A DNA stretch of 64,000 bases, taken from NCBI GenBank assembly GCA_964247725.1, contig CAXTVM010000005.1, positions 1 through 64,000 on the forward strand, given 5' to 3'. The stretch is from Lichenicola sp964247725 (GTDB lineage: Bacteria; Pseudomonadota; Alphaproteobacteria; Acetobacterales; Acetobacteraceae). Positions within the stretch are counted from its first letter, which is position 1. Each line of letters starts with the position of its first letter. Of this stretch, positions 18,024 through 26,458 are shown in pieces. Both the position numbers and the translations under genes were made by a program. Under the pieces are notes generated by a model. The model did not search any database. It worked only from the letters and a program-made list of their open reading frames with translations, and was not told where the DNA came from.

Positions 18024-18221
18024 ATGTCGAATCCGAAGTTCGCGATCGGCGATCGCGTCGCCTTTGTCCCGGGCAAGTACGACAACAACGTAACGCGCGG
18101 CGTCTACACCGTCGTCCGCGCCATGCCGGTGACAAACCAAGGTTACCAGTACCGGGTCAAGAGCCTGCGCGACAGCCACGAACGCGTCATCGACGAGGTG
18201 CAGCTGGCCTCGGCGTCCTGA
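18024..18221 (+). CDS. Small conserved basic protein of unknown function
   Basis: A 65-residue protein reading MSNPKFAIGDRVAFVP, then a Tyr/Val-rich beta-like segment (RGVYTVVRAMP, YQYRVKSLRD) and HERVIDEVQL. The pattern suggests a small SH3-like beta-barrel. It lacks a signal peptide. Start ATG 18024 follows AAGGAACAG. It lies 17 bases after the cspA hairpin on the same strand and may be expressed with cspA. Confidence 0.75.
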   Translation: MSNPKFAIGDRVAFVPGKYDNNVTRGVYTVVRAMPVTNQGYQYRVKSLRDSHERVIDEVQLASAS

Positions 18222-18239
18222 ACGCCGGGGCCGCGGCCT

Positions 18240-19298
18240 CTACTGCAGCGGCTCGACCGGCAGCGCCCAGAGCAGCCCGCCATTGACCGCCAGCTGGTTG
18301 CGTCCCCGCGGCAGCCGCAGCGTCGAGCCCATGCCGACATCCCGCTCGTAGAGCTCGCCGTAATTGCCGACGGCGGCGATCGCATGGGCAAAGCCGTCAT
18401 CGCCGATGCCGAGCGCCTTGGCGATCCAAGGCATGGCTCCCGCCAGACGCCGGGCGACCGGATCGCCACTCGTGCGCATCGCGGCGACGTTGGCCTGGGT
18501 GACGCCGTGCGCCTCGGCCTGCAGCAGCGCCCAGACCGTCCAGCTGACCAGCGCGTTCCACCGCGGGTCGTCGTCGCGGAAAGCGGGCGAGAACGGGTCG
18601 ATCGAGATCGTGTCGGGCAGCACCGTGAAATCGCCGCCGTGCTTGCCGAAGCTGGCCCGGATGCCGGCCATCCAGGAGACGTCGCCGGTGACGACGTCGC
18701 AGTGCCCGTTCATCAGCGCGACCTCCATCTCGCCGCGCTCGGAGAACGGGAAGTGCGTGGTGGGCACGCGCAGGTGCGGGTCGAGCGCGTCGTAGAGCGT
18801 CTGCTCGGGCGGGGCGGCGTTGATGAAGCACACCGGCTTGCCGGCCAGGTCTGCCACCGTCCTCACGCCGCTGCGCTTCGAGACCAGGAAGCCCTGTCCG
18901 TCGATGAACACCGGCGGTCCGAACCCGACCTTGTAGACCTGGCCGATCACTGGATCGGGGGTGGCGCCGAACAGGACGTCGACCTTGCCGTCGCGCACGG
19001 TCCGCAATCCCTCGGGCTCGTCGCGAAGTGTCAGAAAGCGGGCGCGGTCGGCGGCGCCGAGGATCTCCGCCGCCATCGCTCGGCACAGGTCGGCGCCGAG
19101 CCGGGTTAGGTTGCCGTGCCGGTCGGCCTCGGAATAGTCGTCCTCGTCGCTGACCACGCCGCAGGTGAGCGATCCGGCCGCCCGGACCTTGTCGAGGATC
19201 GTGCCGGCGCGGGCGGGATGGCAAAGGTTTGCGAGCAGCAGCAGGATCATGGCCGTCGCGGTGGGCTTGAACGGGCGATGCAACTCTTGAGGCTCCAA
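18240..19298 (-). CDS. Amino-acid ABC transporter substrate-binding protein (orphan)
   Basis: A periplasmic binding protein of about 335-352 residues of the AapJ/BztA type (PF00497). The mature part begins near TILDKVRAAGSLTCGVVSD. Later features are LGADLCRAMAAEILG, VRDGKVDVLFGATPDPVI and WTVWALLQAEAHG. The signal peptide is MILLLLANLCHPARA if the ATG at 19250 is used. A TTG at 19298 would give a longer leader with basic residues. No clear ribosome binding site distinguishes them. No permease or ATPase genes are adjacent, so it either serves a distant transporter or has another sensing role. Confidence 0.85.
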   Translation of the reverse strand: MEPQELHRPFKPTATAMILLLLANLCHPARAGTILDKVRAAGSLTCGVVSDEDDYSEADRHGNLTRLGADLCRAMAAEILGAADRARFLTLRDEPEGLRTVRDGKVDVLFGATPDPVIGQVYKVGFGPPVFIDGQGFLVSKRSGVRTVADLAGKPVCFINAAPPEQTLYDALDPHLRVPTTHFPFSERGEMEVALMNGHCDVVTGDVSWMAGIRASFGKHGGDFTVLPDTISIDPFSPAFRDDDPRWNALVSWTVWALLQAEAHGVTQANVAAMRTSGDPVARRLAGAMPWIAKALGIGDDGFAHAIAAVGNYGELYERDVGMGSTLRLPRGRNQLAVNGGLLWALPVEPLQ

Positions 19299-19310
19299 AT
19301 ATGAAGATAA

Positions 19311-19342
19311 GGAGCCGGACGGATCCGGCTCCCCTCTTTTTG
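19311..19342. terminator. Hairpin with T-run, probably bidirectional
   Basis: GGAGCCGGA-CGGA-TCCGGCTCC is followed by CCTCTTTTTG on the plus strand. On the minus strand the same stem is followed by TTATCTTCATATTT. It lies downstream of the phosphoesterase gene (minus strand), whose transcript it probably ends, and upstream of the binding-protein gene. Confidence 0.65.
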
Positions 19343-19404
19343 TCGGGTCGATGGTGCGGCGAGGCGACCGGCAGGGCTATCGAATTTGAGGAGAAGTGGA
19401 AGGA

Positions 19405-19562
19405 GAAGGCCAGGGCGCTGCCCTGGACCCGTTGGGGCCCGCGGGCCCCAAACTCCGATCCGTAAGAAGATCATCCGTGGATGGAGGTATGCGCTTAACG
19501 AATCGGGGCCTGGGGCCCGCGGCCCCAGTGGGGTCCAGGGGCAAAGCCCCTGGCCTTCTTCC
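19405..19562. repeat. NPE nested-palindrome element, copy 2 (complete)
   Basis: Begins GAAGGCCAGGGCGCTGCCCT, with inner palindrome GGGGCCCGCGGGCCCC, core TAAGAAGATCATCCGTGGAT, then AACGAATCGGGGCCTGGGGC and outer arm CCAGGGGCAAAGCCCCTGG. It is nearly identical to the copy at 55576 and is inverted relative to the copy at 35556. It lies just after the phosphoesterase stop. Confidence 0.95.
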
Positions 19563-19584
19563 TCATGCGACAGCCGTGCGGCGA

Positions 19585-21651
19585 TCAGGGCGTCCAGGTA
19601 CCCGAGGTCGGGATACCGGGGGTCAAGGACGGGCGCGGGTTGAAGTCGGCCGGCGCCGGGTCGATCAGCTTGCTGCCCACGTAATCGGTCGGCACGATGT
19701 TGAGCGTGTAGCAGCCGCCGGCCGCGTAGTGGGGCAGGGTGGGCTTGGTGCCCGGCAGGATCTCGGCGTAGGAGGCCGGCAGCGGCGCCGCGGTCCCCAT
19801 CAGGCGGGCGTTGTCGAACGCGGCCAGCATGTTGCCGACGCCGGGCGTGTTGTCGTCGGCGGGGCCGACGTAGTCCTGGCCGAACTCGGTCTTGCCCAGC
19901 GCCACGCCCTTCTTCTCGTTGGGCAGGTCGGCCAGTGGGGTCAGGTTGAACAGGTTGTCGATGAACTTGATGATCGAGCTGTGCTCGGACGCCTCGCTGA
20001 TGATGGCGTGCGACTTGCCATAGGGCGAGATCACGATCGCCGGGATGCGCGACGACGGCTCGAGCGGGTTGCCCTCGGGATCGTTGACGCGCGCCGCGTT
20101 GGGGACGTGGTCGTAGAGTCCATCCGTCTCGTCGTAGGTGATGATGATCGCGCTGTCCTTCCAGTACGGGCTGGCGGCGATCGCGTTGACCTCGTCGGCC
20201 ACCAGCTGCTCGGAGATCTGCCCGTCGGAATAACCCGGATGGTCGTCGCTGCCGGGAGAGGCGGCGCGCACGGCGGGGTTCGGGTCGAGCGGGACCAGCC
20301 CGTCGTTGTTGTCGTAGCCGCCGCGGATGTAGGCGACGCCGCCTGCGGCCGGCAGCAGCTGGTTCTGCACCGCGTAGAAGAAGTCGCCCAGGCCGTACAG
20401 GTGGTTCTGTGCCACGGTGGGGTTGTCGCCGACGTAGCCGAAATACTGGGCCCCGTTGTGGTGGGTCACGTAGGAGCTGTGGATCGGGTAGGCCGTCGTG
20501 TCGGTCGGCTCCGCGTCGTAGCCTTCCTGGAACCAGCCCCAGTTGGTCGGCTGGTTGCCGCTGCCGGCGATCGTCTGCAGGTCCTTCTGCACGTCGACCA
20601 GGTCGAGCGCCGGGTTCTGGTCGGTGCTGACGGTCTTGAGGATGTCCTTGCCCATGAACGACAGCGGCAGGCTGGCATAGGTCTGGTTCAGGTTCGGCGT
20701 CGCCGGGCTCACGTCGTCGGGGCCGTAGGTCGGCTTGAACGGGCCCTGGTCGAGGTTGGAGCCGGCGAACGGGCCGTTGTCGCTCACCACCGGCTCGCCG
20801 CTGGAGGTGGCGACCACCGGGCTCGCGGTGTTGTTGCTGCCCTCGCTCGGGTGCAGTGCCCACTGCGTGAGGCCGGATTGGCCGGCGATCATGGCGATCG
20901 CGTTCGGGGTCGAGGCCGAGGTGACGGTCATGTGGAAGTTGTCGAACAGCGCGAAGCGGTCCGCGAACTGCCACAGGTAGGGGGCGGTGTCGCAGTCGAC
21001 GTGGCTCATCGCCAGCTCGCCCATCTGCTTCTGCTTCAGGCTCGGCGGCGAGCTCGCGGGCAGGCCGGTGGTCTTGCTGACGATCTGGCCGGCGGCATTG
21101 GTGGTGAGGCCCTCCTCGTCGAGCGCGAAGCGGTCGTTCAGCGAGACGCCGTTCACGAAGTCCTGGCTGACCAGGATGCCCGAGTGGCTGTGGTCGACCG
21201 AGCCGGTATCGGCCGGGTAGATCTGCACGGTGGAGCCGGGGGCGGTGCCGCCGGTGGTCTTGACCGTCTGCGGGATCAGGAACGGCGAGATGGTGCCCAC
21301 CGAGCCGTCGACGTTGACGATGGGCTGGGTGAAGCCGGGCGTCTTGCCGGCCGGGGACGTGAACAGGCCGTTGGCGCCCGGATAGGTGCCGAAATAGTAG
21401 TCGAACGAGCGGTTCTCCTGGAACAGGACGAACACGTACTTCACCTTCTTGCGCAGCAGCGCGATCTTGGCGGCGGTGCCGAGCGTCGGCTGGGCGGCGA
21501 GATTGGTCGCCAGCCTCATGACCTGCGGGCTGCTGGCCGGAGCGATGGAGACGGCGCCCGGAGCTTCCTGCGCGAAGACGATGGTCGGCTGCATCAGCGC
21601 GGCCGAGACGAGGACGGCGGCCGAATTCCCGCACCAGTTCCTGAACGACAT
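19585..21651 (-). CDS. Secreted phospholipase C / acid phosphatase-like phosphoesterase
   Basis: A 688-residue exported enzyme of the phosphoesterase family PF04185 (non-specific phospholipase C, acid phosphatase AcpA). The signal peptide is about 28 residues, ending QPTIVFA. The catalytic-region motif YVFVLFQENRSFDYYFG lies near residue 75. HVDCDTAPYLWQFADRFALFDNF and IIITYDETDGLYDHVPN complete the core. Start ATG 21651 gives a good signal peptide; upstream in-frame codons are rejected. Substrates could be phospholipids or phosphomonoesters. It is monocistronic, between two hairpins. Confidence 0.88.
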   Translation of the reverse strand: MSFRNWCGNSAAVLVSAALMQPTIVFAQEAPGAVSIAPASSPQVMRLATNLAAQPTLGTAAKIALLRKKVKYVFVLFQENRSFDYYFGTYPGANGLFTSPAGKTPGFTQPIVNVDGSVGTISPFLIPQTVKTTGGTAPGSTVQIYPADTGSVDHSHSGILVSQDFVNGVSLNDRFALDEEGLTTNAAGQIVSKTTGLPASSPPSLKQKQMGELAMSHVDCDTAPYLWQFADRFALFDNFHMTVTSASTPNAIAMIAGQSGLTQWALHPSEGSNNTASPVVATSSGEPVVSDNGPFAGSNLDQGPFKPTYGPDDVSPATPNLNQTYASLPLSFMGKDILKTVSTDQNPALDLVDVQKDLQTIAGSGNQPTNWGWFQEGYDAEPTDTTAYPIHSSYVTHHNGAQYFGYVGDNPTVAQNHLYGLGDFFYAVQNQLLPAAGGVAYIRGGYDNNDGLVPLDPNPAVRAASPGSDDHPGYSDGQISEQLVADEVNAIAASPYWKDSAIIITYDETDGLYDHVPNAARVNDPEGNPLEPSSRIPAIVISPYGKSHAIISEASEHSSIIKFIDNLFNLTPLADLPNEKKGVALGKTEFGQDYVGPADDNTPGVGNMLAAFDNARLMGTAAPLPASYAEILPGTKPTLPHYAAGGCYTLNIVPTDYVGSKLIDPAPADFNPRPSLTPGIPTSGTWTP

Positions 21652-21802
21652 GAACTCACCAGAAGTTATGGTTTCGGCAAGGCTGCCGACACCTCCGGGT
21701 CCCTTTGGCGCAACTCGTCGCGCGAGGCCAACGACAGTTCGATGAAATTGTCTCCGCACCCGGTCCGGGTCCCGGAACCCGGAATGAGCGCGCCGAAACG
21801 AC

Positions 21803-21830
21803 GACGCCCTCCCGGTGAGGGGAGGGCGTC
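21803..21830 (-). terminator. Strong hairpin downstream of the double cold-shock gene
   Basis: GACGCCCTCCC-GGTGAG-GGGAGGGCGTC is an 11-bp perfect stem with a 6-base loop, 33 bases past the stop of the cold-shock gene. On the minus strand it is followed by GTCGTTTCGG, a weak T-content. It probably ends that transcript. Confidence 0.6.
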
Positions 21831-21863
21831 AACTAAAATGGCCGAGGCCGGTCCGCGGAGGGA

Positions 21864-22574
21864 TCAGGCGAGGCTGATCGCCGCCGCCTCCGGTCCCTTC
21901 TGGCCCTGCACCACCTGCACGCGGGTCGCCTGACCCTCGTTCAGGCTGGACAGGCCGGACCGCTCGAGCGCCGAGGCGTGGATGAAGATGTCCTTGCCGC
22001 CGGTGTCGGGGGTGATGAAGCCGAAGCCCTTGGTGGCGTTGTACCACTTGACGATGCCGCGCACCTCCTCGGCCGAGGACAGGTCCGGCGCCGAGCGGCC
22101 GCTGCGGAAGCCGCCGCCGGCACCACCGGCGCCGCCGGTGCGCGGGCCGCCGAAGCCGCCGGGCGCCGACCGCGGCCGCTCGGGCTGCGCCGTGCTCTCG
22201 TCGACCGAGATCACCTCGGCGACCTGGCGTCCCTTCGGACCCTGGCCGATCTTCACGCCGAGCGTGGCGCCGGGGCTGACGGAGTCGTGGCCGGACTGCG
22301 ACAGCGCGTTGGCGTGGAGGAACACGTCGCCGGAGCCGTCCGCCAGTTCGACGAAGCCGAAGCCCTTCTCGCTGTTGAACCACTTCACGCTGGCGCTGAT
22401 CTCGGGGCCGGAGGCGATGACCTGGGAACCGCCACCGCCCATCGGCCGGCGTGGCGGGCCACCGCCGCCGCCGCTGCGGTCCCCGAACGAGGGTGCCGGC
22501 GAGGGCACGAAATCGTCGTCGAAGCCGCCGCGGCGTGGGGAACGGGGGCTGCGGTCGGTCCTGTTACTTCTCAA
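21864..22574 (-). CDS. Double cold-shock-domain protein
   Basis: A protein of about 236 residues with two cold-shock domains. Domain 1 has ASVKWFNSEKGFGFVELAD and DVFLHANAL. Domain 2 has GIVKWYNATKGFGFITPD and DIFIHASAL. A Gly/Pro/Arg-rich linker joins them. The N-terminus is an Arg/Gly-rich disordered tail with RGGFDDDF, also common in Acetobacteraceae homologues. The TTG at 22574 is the preferred start because upstream in-frame sequence looks like leader; the frame stays open to 22733. It should act as an RNA chaperone. Confidence 0.85.
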   Translation of the reverse strand: MRSNRTDRSPRSPRRGGFDDDFVPSPAPSFGDRSGGGGGPPRRPMGGGGSQVIASGPEISASVKWFNSEKGFGFVELADGSGDVFLHANALSQSGHDSVSPGATLGVKIGQGPKGRQVAEVISVDESTAQPERPRSAPGGFGGPRTGGAGGAGGGFRSGRSAPDLSSAEEVRGIVKWYNATKGFGFITPDTGGKDIFIHASALERSGLSSLNEGQATRVQVVQGQKGPEAAAISLA

Positions 22575-22761
22575 CGGTCGTAATCCCGAGGTCTCGAGGG
22601 TGGCGCCGCGCTTGGACGCACCCGATGGCGATGGTGGTAGGCTTGCGCCTCTCGGAGGGCCCCGGCCGAGATGGAAGGCACGTCCCCGATGGAGCAGAGC
22701 ATTGCATAGCACGATGCGGCCTGCACGGACCACCGTCGTCCATCACTGGATCGTGTAGTTT

Positions 22762-23760
22762 TTATGAAGGGTTCGTAGCCGAAGCAGGAGGAAGCGCCGC
22801 CGGATTGGTCGCGAGAGCTGGCGGGTGCTGCGCGTGCCAGTGCCGGGCGATGTCGATGCGGCGGCAGATCCAGACGCGGTCGTGCCGCTGCACGTAGTCG
22901 AGGAACCGGGCCAGCGCCATCGCCCGTCCCGGCCGCCCGGCCAGGCGGCCGTGCAGCCCGATCGACAGCATGCGCGGCACCGTTCCGCCCCTGGCCCCGC
23001 CCTCGGCCCCGCCCTCGGCATAAAGCATGTCGAAGCTGTCGCGCAGGTAGGTGAAGAAGTCCTCGCCGTTGGCATAGCCGGCCGGGGTGGCGAAGCGCAT
23101 GTCGTTGGCGTCGAGCGTGTACGGCACCACCAGCTGCGGCCGGCCGCCCCGCAGCGCCGCGTGGCGCCAGTCCCAGTAAGGCAGCTCGTCGGCGTAGGAG
23201 TCGGCGTCGTAGAGGAAGCCGCCCTCCTCGGCGACCAGCCGCGCGGTGTTCGGGCTGCAGCGGCCCAGGTACCAGCCGAGCGGACGGCTGCCGGTCACCG
23301 CCCGGTGCGCCGCGATCGCGCGCGCGAGGTCGTCCCGCTCGCGCCCGAGGTCGACGTGCTGGTAGTCGATCCAGCGGTAGCCGTGGCTGGCGAGCTCGTG
23401 GCCGGCCTCCGCCATCGCGTGCGCCAGCTCGGGGTGGCGCTCGATCGCCATGCCGACGGCGTAGGCGGTGAGCGGCAGGGCGCGCTCGGCGAACAGGCGC
23501 AGCACCCGCCAGGCGCCGACGCGGCTGCCGTACTCGTAGAGGCTCTCCATGTTCATGTGGCGCGCCCCCGGGATCGGCTGCGCGGTCGTGATCTCCGACA
23601 GGAACGCCTCCGACGCGGCGTCGCCGTGCAGGACGCAGTTCTCGGCCCCCTCCTCGTAGTTCAGCACGAACTGCACCGCGATCCGGGCGTCCCCGGGCCA
23701 GCGCGGGTGGGGTGCGTCGCGGCCGTAGCCGACCATGTCGCGCGGGTAGGGCTGGCTCAT
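22762..23760 (-). CDS. puuE: PuuE-like polysaccharide deacetylase family protein (allantoinase type)
   Basis: A 332-residue NodB-fold hydrolase closely matching the PuuE allantoinase subgroup: MSQPYPRDMVGYGRDAPHP, VQFVLNYEEGAENCVLHGD, NMESLYEYGSRVGAWR, ELASHGYRWIDY and TARLVAEEGGFLYDADSY. PuuE-type enzymes open allantoin in purine breakdown, acting without the zinc centre of classical allantoinases. No other purine-degradation genes are in the window, so the role is inferred from the family. The tail (LATNPAALPPASATNP) is low-complexity. Confidence 0.87.
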   Translation of the reverse strand: MSQPYPRDMVGYGRDAPHPRWPGDARIAVQFVLNYEEGAENCVLHGDAASEAFLSEITTAQPIPGARHMNMESLYEYGSRVGAWRVLRLFAERALPLTAYAVGMAIERHPELAHAMAEAGHELASHGYRWIDYQHVDLGRERDDLARAIAAHRAVTGSRPLGWYLGRCSPNTARLVAEEGGFLYDADSYADELPYWDWRHAALRGGRPQLVVPYTLDANDMRFATPAGYANGEDFFTYLRDSFDMLYAEGGAEGGARGGTVPRMLSIGLHGRLAGRPGRAMALARFLDYVQRHDRVWICRRIDIARHWHAQHPPALATNPAALPPASATNPS

Positions 23761-23846
23761 GCGGCCTCCGGACCGGTCGTCGGCCCCGGGGGTTTCGCCA
23801 CGGCGGCGAAAGCCGTTAGAACACCCGGCCGGCAGTCGAGGACGTA

Positions 23847-24914
23847 GTGAGCACGATGACACGCAGCCTGACCATCCGTCCCACCGGCCGCCCCACCGGC
23901 GCCGCGCGGAGGCCGGGCTTGTCGGCCGGGCTGGCGGTCGGACTGGCGGCCGCCTGCCTCGGCGCCCGACCGGCGGCGGCCGAGCCGCTGCAGGACCCGT
24001 ACGGCACCTGGACCGCGCAGGTCGAGAACGACGCCGTCTCCACCTTCAAGGGCACCTCGGACCAGTACTACACCAGCGGCCTGCGCCTGGGCTGGACCTC
24101 GGGCACCGACAACCAGCCGACGCCGATCACCGACCTCGACCACGCCCTGCTGGGGCCGGGCGTCACCCGGATCGCGATCGGCCTGCAGCAGCTGATCTTC
24201 ACGCCCCGCTACACCCAGCTCGACCCGCCGCTGCCCGGCGACCGGCCCTATGCCGGCGTGCTGCTGGCCACCGTCAACCTGATCGACGACACCGACGTCA
24301 GCCGCTCGGTGGCCGGGCTGCAGGTGGGCGTGCTCGGCTCCTATGCCGGGGGCTACCAGGTGCAGAACGGCTTCCACAGCATCATCGGCGACACCCCCAA
24401 CCGCGGCTGGTCGCACCAGCTGCCGAACCAGCCGGTGCTGCAGCTGCAGGCCGGACGCACCTGGCGACTGCCGCTCCTGGCCCGCTACGGCATCTCCGCC
24501 GACGTGCTGCCGGAGGCGTTCGGCGCCGGCGGCGACTTCCGCACCTATGCGCAGGGCGGCGCCACGGTGCGCTTCGGCCAGGGCCTGAACAGCGATTTCG
24601 GCACGCCGCGGATCACGCCGGGCGTCGACGGCACCGACGCCTACAAGGCGACGCGCACGTTCGTCTGGTACGGCTTCGCCGGCGCCGACGGGCAGGCGGT
24701 CGGCTACGACGCCACCCTGCAGGGCAGCACGTTCCGCTCGCGTGAGCCGCACGTCTCCAAGGTCTGGGACGTGGGCGAGCTCGAGGCGGGTGCCGCACTG
24801 CTCTATCACGGAGTGCGGCTGACCTACACCCAGACCTGGCAGACGCAGGAGTTCCAGCATGCCAAGTCCGGGCTGTTCAACTTCGGCTCGGTGGCACTCT
24901 CGGCGAAGTTCTAG
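23847..24914 (+). CDS. LpxR-like outer-membrane lipid A deacylase family protein
   Basis: A 355-residue exported protein with a signal peptide ending PAAAE near residue 46 (GTG 23847; ATG at 23856 is also possible). The mature part begins WTAQVENDAVSTFKGTSDQYYTSG, equivalent to the Asn-Asp pair and the Ser/Thr region of the LpxR active site, and GDRPYAGVLLA is strongly conserved in DUF2219/LpxR proteins. A His lies in NGFHSIIGD. It ends in Phe, as outer-membrane barrels do. LpxR removes the 3'-acyloxyacyl chain from lipid A; activity here is inferred. Confidence 0.85.
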   Translation: MSTMTRSLTIRPTGRPTGAARRPGLSAGLAVGLAAACLGARPAAAEPLQDPYGTWTAQVENDAVSTFKGTSDQYYTSGLRLGWTSGTDNQPTPITDLDHALLGPGVTRIAIGLQQLIFTPRYTQLDPPLPGDRPYAGVLLATVNLIDDTDVSRSVAGLQVGVLGSYAGGYQVQNGFHSIIGDTPNRGWSHQLPNQPVLQLQAGRTWRLPLLARYGISADVLPEAFGAGGDFRTYAQGGATVRFGQGLNSDFGTPRITPGVDGTDAYKATRTFVWYGFAGADGQAVGYDATLQGSTFRSREPHVSKVWDVGELEAGAALLYHGVRLTYTQTWQTQEFQHAKSGLFNFGSVALSAKF

Positions 24915-24956
24915 GGCCATCGCCCGGCCGGCCCTCCACGGCTGCGGGGACGCCGC

Positions 24957-25289
24957 ATGACCGTCCGCAAGGCCGGCCGGATCGGATACCGGCGCCTGCT
25001 GGCGAGCCGGATCTGCACTGCGCTGGCGGCCTGCTTCCTGGTGCTGGCGTTCGCCCTGGCAGCGCTGGGGCCGGCGGGCTTCAGCCTGGCCGACGCCGTC
25101 CTCCGGCTCGATGACGGCCTGCTGGCCCGGCTGCATCGGGCCTCGCCCGGCATGCTCTGGCGCCAGGTGATGATGCCGCTGCTGGTGCGGCCGGCGTGGG
25201 TGCCGCCAGCCATGCTGGGCATCGTCTGCAGCGGGCTCGCCATCACCGTGGCCCAGCCGCTCGGCCCGGGCCTGCGGCGGCGGCGCTGA
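24957..25289 (+). CDS. Small membrane protein of unknown function
   Basis: A 110-residue protein with two predicted membrane helices (ALAACFLVLAFALAALG and AMLGIVCSGLAITVA) separated by an amphipathic stretch with LVRPAWVPPAM, and basic at both ends. It is not recognised. It lies just ahead of the cobalamin genes and may be co-transcribed with them. Confidence 0.6.
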   Translation: MTVRKAGRIGYRRLLASRICTALAACFLVLAFALAALGPAGFSLADAVLRLDDGLLARLHRASPGMLWRQVMMPLLVRPAWVPPAMLGIVCSGLAITVAQPLGPGLRRRR

Positions 25290-25315
25290 CGTCTCCCCTG
25301 CCCGGGCTCACGCTG

Positions 25316-25801
25316 GTGCTGGGCGGCGCCCGCTCGGGCAAGAGCCGGCACGCCGAGGCGCTGCTCACCGCGCTGCCGCCGCCGTGGCTCTACCTCGCCA
25401 CCGGCGCGGCCTGGGACGACGAGATGCGGGACCGGATCGCCCGCCACCGCGCCGCCCGGGTGCCCGGCTGGCGCACCGACGAGGTGCCGCTGGCGCTGGC
25501 CGAGTCGCTGGATGCCGCCGGACCGCTGCCTGTGCTGGTCGACTGCCTGACGCTGTGGCTGACCAACCTCATGCTGGGCGGGCATGACGTGGCGGCGGCG
25601 TCGGACGCGCTGCTGGCGGTGCTGGGACGGCGCGCTGCTCCCACCGTGCTGGTGGCGAGCGAGGTCGGGCTGGGGCTGGTGCCGGAGACCCCGCTCGGCC
25701 GCCGGTTCCGCGACGAGGCCGGGCTGCTGCACCAGGCGGTGGCGGCGCGCGCCGACCGCGTGCGGCTGGTCGTGGCCGGTCTCCCGGTGCACGTGAAGTG
25801 A
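25316..25801 (+). CDS. cobU: Adenosylcobinamide kinase / guanylyltransferase
   Basis: CobU/CobP phosphorylates adenosylcobinamide and converts it to the GDP form. The Walker A motif GGARSGKSRHAE sits at the very N-terminus, followed by YLATGAAWDDEMRDRIARHR, VDCLTLWLTNLML and SEVGLGLVPETPLGRRFRDEAG. GTG at 25316 is the nearest start and gives a protein of about 161 residues lacking two or three residues of the usual N-terminus. ATG 25196 would add a 40-residue Pro/Arg/Ala-rich extension overlapping the previous gene and is unlikely. Confidence 0.88.
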   Translation: MLGGARSGKSRHAEALLTALPPPWLYLATGAAWDDEMRDRIARHRAARVPGWRTDEVPLALAESLDAAGPLPVLVDCLTLWLTNLMLGGHDVAAASDALLAVLGRRAAPTVLVASEVGLGLVPETPLGRRFRDEAGLLHQAVAARADRVRLVVAGLPVHVK

Positions 25802-25811
25802 GGGCGGCGGC

Positions 25812-26423
25812 ATGAGCGGCGGCGACGAGGCCGAGCGCCACCGGCTCCGCATGGCCAGGCGCAAGGCGGTGCAGGACCGCGAGGTGGCGGGAAAGACCGT
25901 GGGCGAGAAGGGCCTGCTGATCGTCCACACCGGCGCCGGCAAGGGCAAGTCGACCGCAGCGTTCGGGCTGCTGCTGCGCGCCGTCGGCCGCGGCCGCCGC
26001 ACCGCCGTGGTGCAGTTCATCAAGGGCGCCTGGGACACCGGCGAGCGCCGCGTGCTGGAGGGCTTCGGCCCGCTGGTGCGCTGGCACACCATGGGCGAGG
26101 GCTTCACCTGGGAGACCCAGGACCGCGAGCGCGACGTCGCCGCCTGCCGCGCCGCCTGGGCGGTGGCGCTGGAGCTGCTGGCCGACCCCGGCCTGTCGCT
26201 GCTGGTGCTGGACGAGCTCAACATCGCGCTGCGCTACGAATACCTGGCGCTGGACGAGGTGCTGGCGGCGCTTAGCTGCCGGCCGCCGATGCTGCATGTC
26301 GTGGCGACCGGCCGCAACGCCCGGCCGGCGCTGATCGAGGCGGCCGACCTCGTCACCGAGATGGTCGCGGTCAAGCACCACTTCGCCGCCGGCGTGCGCG
26401 CCCAGGAAGGCATCGAGTTCTGA
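25812..26423 (+). CDS. cobO: Cob(I)yrinic acid a,c-diamide adenosyltransferase
   Basis: A 203-residue CobO/BtuR enzyme that transfers adenosyl from ATP to cobalt. It has HTGAGKGKSTAAFGLLLRA (P-loop), VVQFIKGAWDTGERRVLE, FTWETQDRERDVAACRAAW and LLVLDELNIALRYEYL. It starts 11 bases after cobU within the cobalamin run. The N-terminal basic tail (RHRLRMARRKAVQDR) is normal for the family. Confidence 0.95.
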   Translation: MSGGDEAERHRLRMARRKAVQDREVAGKTVGEKGLLIVHTGAGKGKSTAAFGLLLRAVGRGRRTAVVQFIKGAWDTGERRVLEGFGPLVRWHTMGEGFTWETQDRERDVAACRAAWAVALELLADPGLSLLVLDELNIALRYEYLALDEVLAALSCRPPMLHVVATGRNARPALIEAADLVTEMVAVKHHFAAGVRAQEGIEF

Positions 26424-26458
26424 GTCCGCCCACGACTGGAACGACGCGGCCGGCGCTG

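Noticed and set aside
19396..21933. 845-codon plus-strand frame opposite the phosphoesterase
   Set aside because: Val/Arg/Gly-rich shadow; the minus strand has a signal peptide and catalytic motifs.
25196..25316. ATG 25196 as the start of cobU
   Set aside because: It adds about 40 low-complexity residues and overlaps the previous gene by 94 bases; the Walker A motif normally lies at the extreme N-terminus.
24915..25320. Cobalamin riboswitch upstream of cobU
   Set aside because: No B12-box-like element could be recognised and the gap before the 24957 gene is too short.
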